Source: Gammaproteobacteria bacterium (GTDB lineage Bacteria; Pseudomonadota; Gammaproteobacteria; Burkholderiales; Burkholderiaceae_C). From it: DNA of 9,364 nucleotides. A model generated the notes under the pieces. The model was not told the origin of the DNA and made no database searches. It was given only the letters and a program-made list of their open reading frames with translations. Both the position numbers and the translations under genes were made by a program. Numbering within the stretch: position 1 is the stretch's first letter; each line of letters begins with the position of its first letter. Shown one piece after another: positions 6,491 through 9,364 of the stretch. Location of the stretch: assembly GCA_030054245.1 (NCBI GenBank), contig JASGCH010000039.1, positions 1-9,364 on the forward strand, in the 5' to 3' direction.

Positions 6491-6627
6491 CCGTGCGATC
6501 GTCAATTTATTGTATTATATCTGTATTCGACAACCTGATGTTGGGTCGCACGGATCAATGGTTGACACGAACAAGCCGTGCCACTTAGGTCTAGAATCTA
6601 ATTCATAACCCTAGGGAGACCATTGAT
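6491..6627. repeat. Two abutting inverted repeats in the clpX/folE divergent region
   Basis: CCGTGCGA (6491-6498) is perfectly complementary to TCGCACGG (6546-6553). The next base begins ATCAATGGT (6554-6562), perfectly complementary to ACCATTGAT (6619-6627). The first loop holds the AT-rich TTGTATTATATCTG with a TATAAT on the minus strand; the second holds TTGACA across its left arm. The arms could be regulatory dyads or remains of another element. Each arm is only 8-9 bp with 47-56 bases between, so chance cannot be dismissed. Confidence 0.35.
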
Positions 6628-6636
6628 TGAATGCCA

Positions 6637-6819
6637 AAGACTGTTGCACCATCGGTTGCGGCAACAGTCTTCATTGCGCTTCCGCTCCCAGCCTCACATA
6701 TACTCAATATGCCAGACCATGGAACGCCTACCATGATCATTTGAGTAAATCCCGCTGGTTGCGTGGTACGCGGAAGCCTTGTCATTATGACAGTTCATCT
6801 GAGGTTACGCAATGGTCTT
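6637..6819 (+). repeat. Intergenic inverted-repeat element, composite copy D
   Basis: It begins with a perfect 11-bp stem, AAGACTGTTGC (6637-6647) with GCAACAGTCTT (6661-6671) around 13 bases, which looks like a left tip fused to an inverted tip. A second body follows to a right tip at 6809-6819 (GCAATGGTCTT). Between them nested complements stack in order: GCTTCCGC/GCGGAAGC (6678-6685, 6770-6777), CCAGC/GCTGG (6688-6692, 6754-6758), TACTCAA/TTGAGTA (6701-6707, 6741-6747) and CATGG/CCATG (6718-6722, 6731-6735). They form one long imperfect hairpin of about 100 bases. The right half (GCTGGTTGCGTGGT then CGCGGAAGCCTTG) matches copy C. The right terminus lacks the GCACCA/TGGTGC hairpin. Confidence 0.75.
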
Positions 6820-6893
6820 GCAATTGAGATTTAAAACCATCAACAACATTCCCTCTGTTAGACCAAAAGTACCTAGTACCTATTTTACAAACT

Positions 6894-7622
6894 ATGGAAA
6901 ATTTAAAGATCTCTGACAAAATACGCACCCGCATAAAAGAAGAAAATTTAAAAAGAATGGACGGACTTGTTGATGAAAAAACCTATTACGCGAATGATAA
7001 TATTTCTGAATTCATTCACCCCGGCGAAATGGAACTGTTGGTCGAAGAGGTCGAAGGAAGAGTACTTGATTTATTAAAATCATTGGTCATTGATGTAGAA
7101 AATGATCCCAATTCCTCTGGTACCGCTCGTAGAGTCGCCAAAATGTATCTCCATGAAGTTTTTCAGGGCAGGTACTATCCTCGTCCCACAGCTACCACCT
7201 TTCCCAATTCCAAGAATACCAATGGCTTGCAAATCATTGGACCCATGACGGTCCGAAGCGCCTGCAGTCATCACTTGTGCCCAGTCCTTGGCAAACTTTG
7301 GATCGGGATTAAAGTACATCCAGGCAACGCTCTACTCGGTTTATCTAAATTTCTTAGGCTCTCCCAATGGATTTTAACTAGACCCCAAATTCAAGAAGAT
7401 GCCGTAGTCATGCTCGCCGACACCTTTAGTCAAACTTTAAAAAGTGAGCATATAGCCATTGTTATGCAAACTCAACACTTTTGTAAAACTTGGCGAGGAG
7501 TTAAAGATGAACATAGTCTTATGATTAGCACCGAATACCGTGGCGATTTTTTAATGGACGCTCAATTGCGTCAAGAGCTTCTCAATTTAATCCACTACCG
7601 TTCCCTACCCACCCATCTATGA
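6894..7622 (+). CDS. folE: GTP cyclohydrolase I
   Basis: Zinc enzyme that opens the GTP imidazole ring and forms 7,8-dihydroneopterin triphosphate, the first step of tetrahydrofolate (and other pterin) synthesis. The 242-residue product has the family core: TARRVAKMYLHEVFQG (77-92), TVRSACSHHLCPVLGK (119-134), GLSKFLRLSQW (149-159), RPQIQE (163-168) and HFCKTWRGVKD (195-205). Probable zinc ligands are Cys124, His127 and Cys197; His126 is the catalytic histidine by alignment. CSHH replaces the CEHH of E. coli; I recall this variant from a proteobacterial FolE subgroup, but not with certainty. The first 45 or so residues are a charged extension that aligns poorly with E. coli. The ATG has no Shine-Dalgarno; a later ATG (codon 22) is no better. 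It overlaps alaA by 4 bases and so is probably cotranscribed with it. Confidence 0.93.
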   Translation: MENLKISDKIRTRIKEENLKRMDGLVDEKTYYANDNISEFIHPGEMELLVEEVEGRVLDLLKSLVIDVENDPNSSGTARRVAKMYLHEVFQGRYYPRPTATTFPNSKNTNGLQIIGPMTVRSACSHHLCPVLGKLWIGIKVHPGNALLGLSKFLRLSQWILTRPQIQEDAVVMLADTFSQTLKSEHIAIVMQTQHFCKTWRGVKDEHSLMISTEYRGDFLMDAQLRQELLNLIHYRSLPTHL

Positions 7623-8848
7623 TACCCTTATTAAAATCAGAAAAACTAAACCATGTTTGTTATGATATTCGGGGACCTATCGTTCAAAAATCCAAACAAC
7701 TTGAAAAAGAAGGACATCAAATCATAAACCTAAACATCGGTAACTTATCAAGTTTTGGATTTGATGCCCCTGCTGAAATTCAGCACGACATCATAAAAAA
7801 TTTACCGAATTCAGCCGGGTACTCAGACAGCAAGGGCATATTCCCAGCAAGAAAAGCCGTCATGCATTTGACTCAACAGCAAAATATTAAAGGCGTTGAC
7901 TTAGAAGATATTTTTTTGGGAAATGGCGCGAGTGAACTTATCCATATCGCTGTCACCGGATTATTAAACAATGGAGATGAAGTGTTACTACCGGCACCCG
8001 ATTATCCCTTATGGACTGCATCGGTAAACTTAGCAGGTGGTAACCCAGTGCATTACCAATGTATAGAAAGCCTAGGTTGGCAACCAGATATTAACGATAT
8101 ACGCCAAAAAATTACCAAAAAAACCAAAGCTCTGGTGATTATCAATCCCAATAACCCAACTGGGGCAGTTTACCAAGCAGAACTACTACTACAAATCATT
8201 GCATTAGCTAGAGAGTACCATTTGGTGATTTTTTCTGACGAAGTTTACGATAAAATTATTTATGATGAGGCTGTGCATATACCATTGGCGACGCTTTCTG
8301 AAGATGTGGTAACCATTACTTTCAACTCTTTGTCCAAAAGTTATCGATCGTGTGGCTATAGAGCTGGTTGGATGTATATTTCTGGAGATAAAATGCGTGC
8401 TAAAGATTATATCGACGGGTTAAATACTCTAGCCACTATGCGCCTTTGTCCCAATGTCCCAGCCCAATGGGGAATACAAACCGCTCTAGGTGGGTATCAG
8501 AGTATTCAAGAATTGGTCAGACCCGGCGGGAGATTATACAAACAGAGGGCAATCGCTTATGACATGCTCAACACCATTCCTGGCGTCAGTTGTTTTAAAC
8601 CCCAAGGTGCTCTTTATATGTTTGTCCGCTTAAACCCGGATATCTACCCGATTGAAGATGACAAAGTTTTTATTCAAGATTTATTAGAATTCACTAAGGT
8701 CCTTGTGGTACAAGGAAGTGGATTCAATTATCCTGATAACCACTACTTTAGAATCGTTTTTTTACCTTACGAGGATCAATTGAAAGAGGCGATTCACCGC
8801 ATAGCCAAGTTTTTAAAGTTTTATCAAAATAATATTCATAACGCATAA
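7619..8848 (+). CDS. alaA: Alanine aminotransferase, AlaA/AlaT type (PLP-dependent)
   Basis: Class I PLP aminotransferase that makes alanine from pyruvate with glutamate as donor. At 409 residues it is near the 405 of E. coli AlaA, which it resembles along its whole length: VCYDIRGPIVQKSKQLEKEG, LNIGN..FGFDAP, GNGASELI, PAPDYPLWTA, NPNNPTGAVY (176-185) and ANVPAQ-like CPNVPAQWGIQTALGGYQSI. Probable PLP contacts are Asn179, Asp207 and Tyr210 (SDEVYDK), with the Schiff-base Lys240 in SLSKSYRSCGYRAGW. Arg378 (HYFRIVFLP) should bind the substrate carboxylate. The start codon overlaps the folE stop (ATGA), which suggests translational coupling; no Shine-Dalgarno is visible. hom begins 4 bases after the stop. 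In betaproteobacteria this gene typically precedes hom and thrC, which fits here. Confidence 0.95.
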   Translation: MIPLLKSEKLNHVCYDIRGPIVQKSKQLEKEGHQIINLNIGNLSSFGFDAPAEIQHDIIKNLPNSAGYSDSKGIFPARKAVMHLTQQQNIKGVDLEDIFLGNGASELIHIAVTGLLNNGDEVLLPAPDYPLWTASVNLAGGNPVHYQCIESLGWQPDINDIRQKITKKTKALVIINPNNPTGAVYQAELLLQIIALAREYHLVIFSDEVYDKIIYDEAVHIPLATLSEDVVTITFNSLSKSYRSCGYRAGWMYISGDKMRAKDYIDGLNTLATMRLCPNVPAQWGIQTALGGYQSIQELVRPGGRLYKQRAIAYDMLNTIPGVSCFKPQGALYMFVRLNPDIYPIEDDKVFIQDLLEFTKVLVVQGSGFNYPDNHYFRIVFLPYEDQLKEAIHRIAKFLKFYQNNIHNA

Positions 8849-8852
8849 CAAC

Positions 8853-9364
8853 ATGTATATTGGTATATTGGGTTTAGGTACTGTAGGAAAAGGTACTTTG
8901 GCAGGGTTGTTACGCAATCAAGCTGAAATACTCCGAAGAACTGGCATTGAGATTTTAGTTAAATCGGTGGCTGTGAGAGATCCACAAAAAATTGTAGATC
9001 TTTTACCCATTGGAGTCTCTTTATCCACGCCAGAACAAAGCATTGCCGACCCAGACATTGAAGTGATCGTGGAGCTCATAGGGGGTGTTTCCGAGGCTTA
9101 TAGCTATGTTATCAGTGCGATCCAAGCTGGTAAGCATGTCGTTACCGCGAATAAAGAACTATTGGCTATTCATGCCGAAGAAATTTTTTCTCTTGCACAA
9201 AAACACCAAGTAATGGTCATGTTTGAGGCTGCGGTATGCGGGGGCATACCTATCATCAAAGTTCTTCGAGAAGGTATGGCAGGGAATAAAATTTCTAGCC
9301 TATTTGGTATTATCAATGGTACCTCAAATTATATTTTGAGCCAAATGTACCAAATGGGTCGATC
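8853..9364 (+). CDS. hom: Homoserine dehydrogenase, N-terminal part (cut by window edge)
   Basis: Reduces aspartate semialdehyde to homoserine with NAD(P)H, the branch point to threonine and methionine. I translated 170 full codons from the ATG at 8853; the frame runs off the right edge. The N-terminal Rossmann fold has GLGTVG (7-12), VELIGG (73-78) and TANKELLA (98-105) with the conserved Lys101. The start of the catalytic domain has EAAVCGGIPII (125-135) and the family signature GIINGTSNYIL (152-162). It is a stand-alone enzyme at its N-terminus, without a fused aspartate kinase; whether a C-terminal ACT domain follows cannot be seen. Spacing of 4 bases from alaA and the same strand indicate one operon; thrC would be expected next. 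No Shine-Dalgarno precedes the ATG. Confidence 0.96.
   Translation, partial: MYIGILGLGTVGKGTLAGLLRNQAEILRRTGIEILVKSVAVRDPQKIVDLLPIGVSLSTPEQSIADPDIEVIVELIGGVSEAYSYVISAIQAGKHVVTANKELLAIHAEEIFSLAQKHQVMVMFEAAVCGGIPIIKVLREGMAGNKISSLFGIINGTSNYILSQMYQMGR

Larger units (their letters stand above)
6275..6893. other. Divergent clpX / folE intergenic region
   Basis: This 619-base region between two divergent genes must hold promoters for both, but no supportable gene. It contains a short repeat-like segment (6298-6363), a 17-bp tandem duplication (6361-6394), two abutting inverted repeats (6491-6627), and composite repeat copy D (6637-6819). A 7-bp tandem AGTACCT (6868-6881) lies just before folE. A perfect TATAAT lies on the minus strand at 6514-6519 but without a matching -35 box. 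A perfect TTGACA lies on the plus strand at 6562-6567 with only a weak TTAGGT 17 bases on. The canonical clpP position is occupied by this non-coding DNA. Confidence 0.6.

Noticed and set aside
547..6819. CRISPR array
   Set aside because: Repeated units are too long and irregularly spaced, spacers are shared between copies, and no cas gene is present.
6603..6827. Short frames on both strands through repeat copy D
   Set aside because: They consist of repeat DNA, and their frames are not kept in copies A-C, so they are not credible genes.
7080..7319. Minus-strand frame opposite folE
   Set aside because: It is antisense to the conserved GTP cyclohydrolase core and shows no independent signal.

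Overview
The window reads as chromosomal DNA of an AT-leaning proteobacterium, most likely a betaproteobacterium. Two things support this. An alaA (alaT) aminotransferase gene runs straight into a homoserine dehydrogenase gene, an order I associate with betaproteobacteria. The riboflavin kinase motifs (PTLN instead of PTAN, EGGYGKI, LLHKxRDE-like) also look betaproteobacterial. This is inference from remembered families, not from a search, and no genus can be named.

Layout. The left two thirds is read on the minus strand, in the order clpX (4979-6274), lon (2121-4532), ribF (714-1700) and ileS (1-403, the first 134 codons only). These are an ATP-dependent unfoldase, the Lon protease, the FMN/FAD synthesis enzyme and isoleucyl-tRNA synthetase. 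The right third is read on the plus strand as a tightly packed unit: folE (6894-7622) overlaps alaA (7619-8848) by 4 bases, and hom (8853 to the edge, incomplete) follows after 4 bases. These cover the first step of pterin/folate synthesis, alanine synthesis, and entry to the threonine/methionine branch. All six full or partial enzymes keep their key motifs, so none appears to be a pseudogene.

What stands out is the DNA between the minus-strand genes. Each large gap (404-713, 1701-2120, 4533-4978, 6275-6893) carries copies or fragments of one repeat family of about 155-185 bp. Its ends are inverted repeats of roughly 28 bp starting AAGACTGTTGC, and each end holds a small hairpin of the form GCACCA-N5-TGGTGC. 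Four copies lie in the same orientation, and one end has been tandemly duplicated next to lon. After ribF, lon and clpX a right end of the repeat sits only 7-11 bases beyond the stop codon. The left ends of three copies lie about 130-150 bases before the next start codon. The family looks either like a small non-autonomous mobile element (MITE/REP-like) or a recurrent 3'-end/leader structure; the sequence alone cannot decide.

Other points: clpP is not next to clpX; the ClpX zinc-binding domain is divergent; and none of the seven start codons has a clear Shine-Dalgarno sequence. No tRNA, rRNA, CRISPR array, prophage gene, transposase gene or defence system was seen. The genes are ordinary housekeeping genes; the novelty, if any, is in the repeats.
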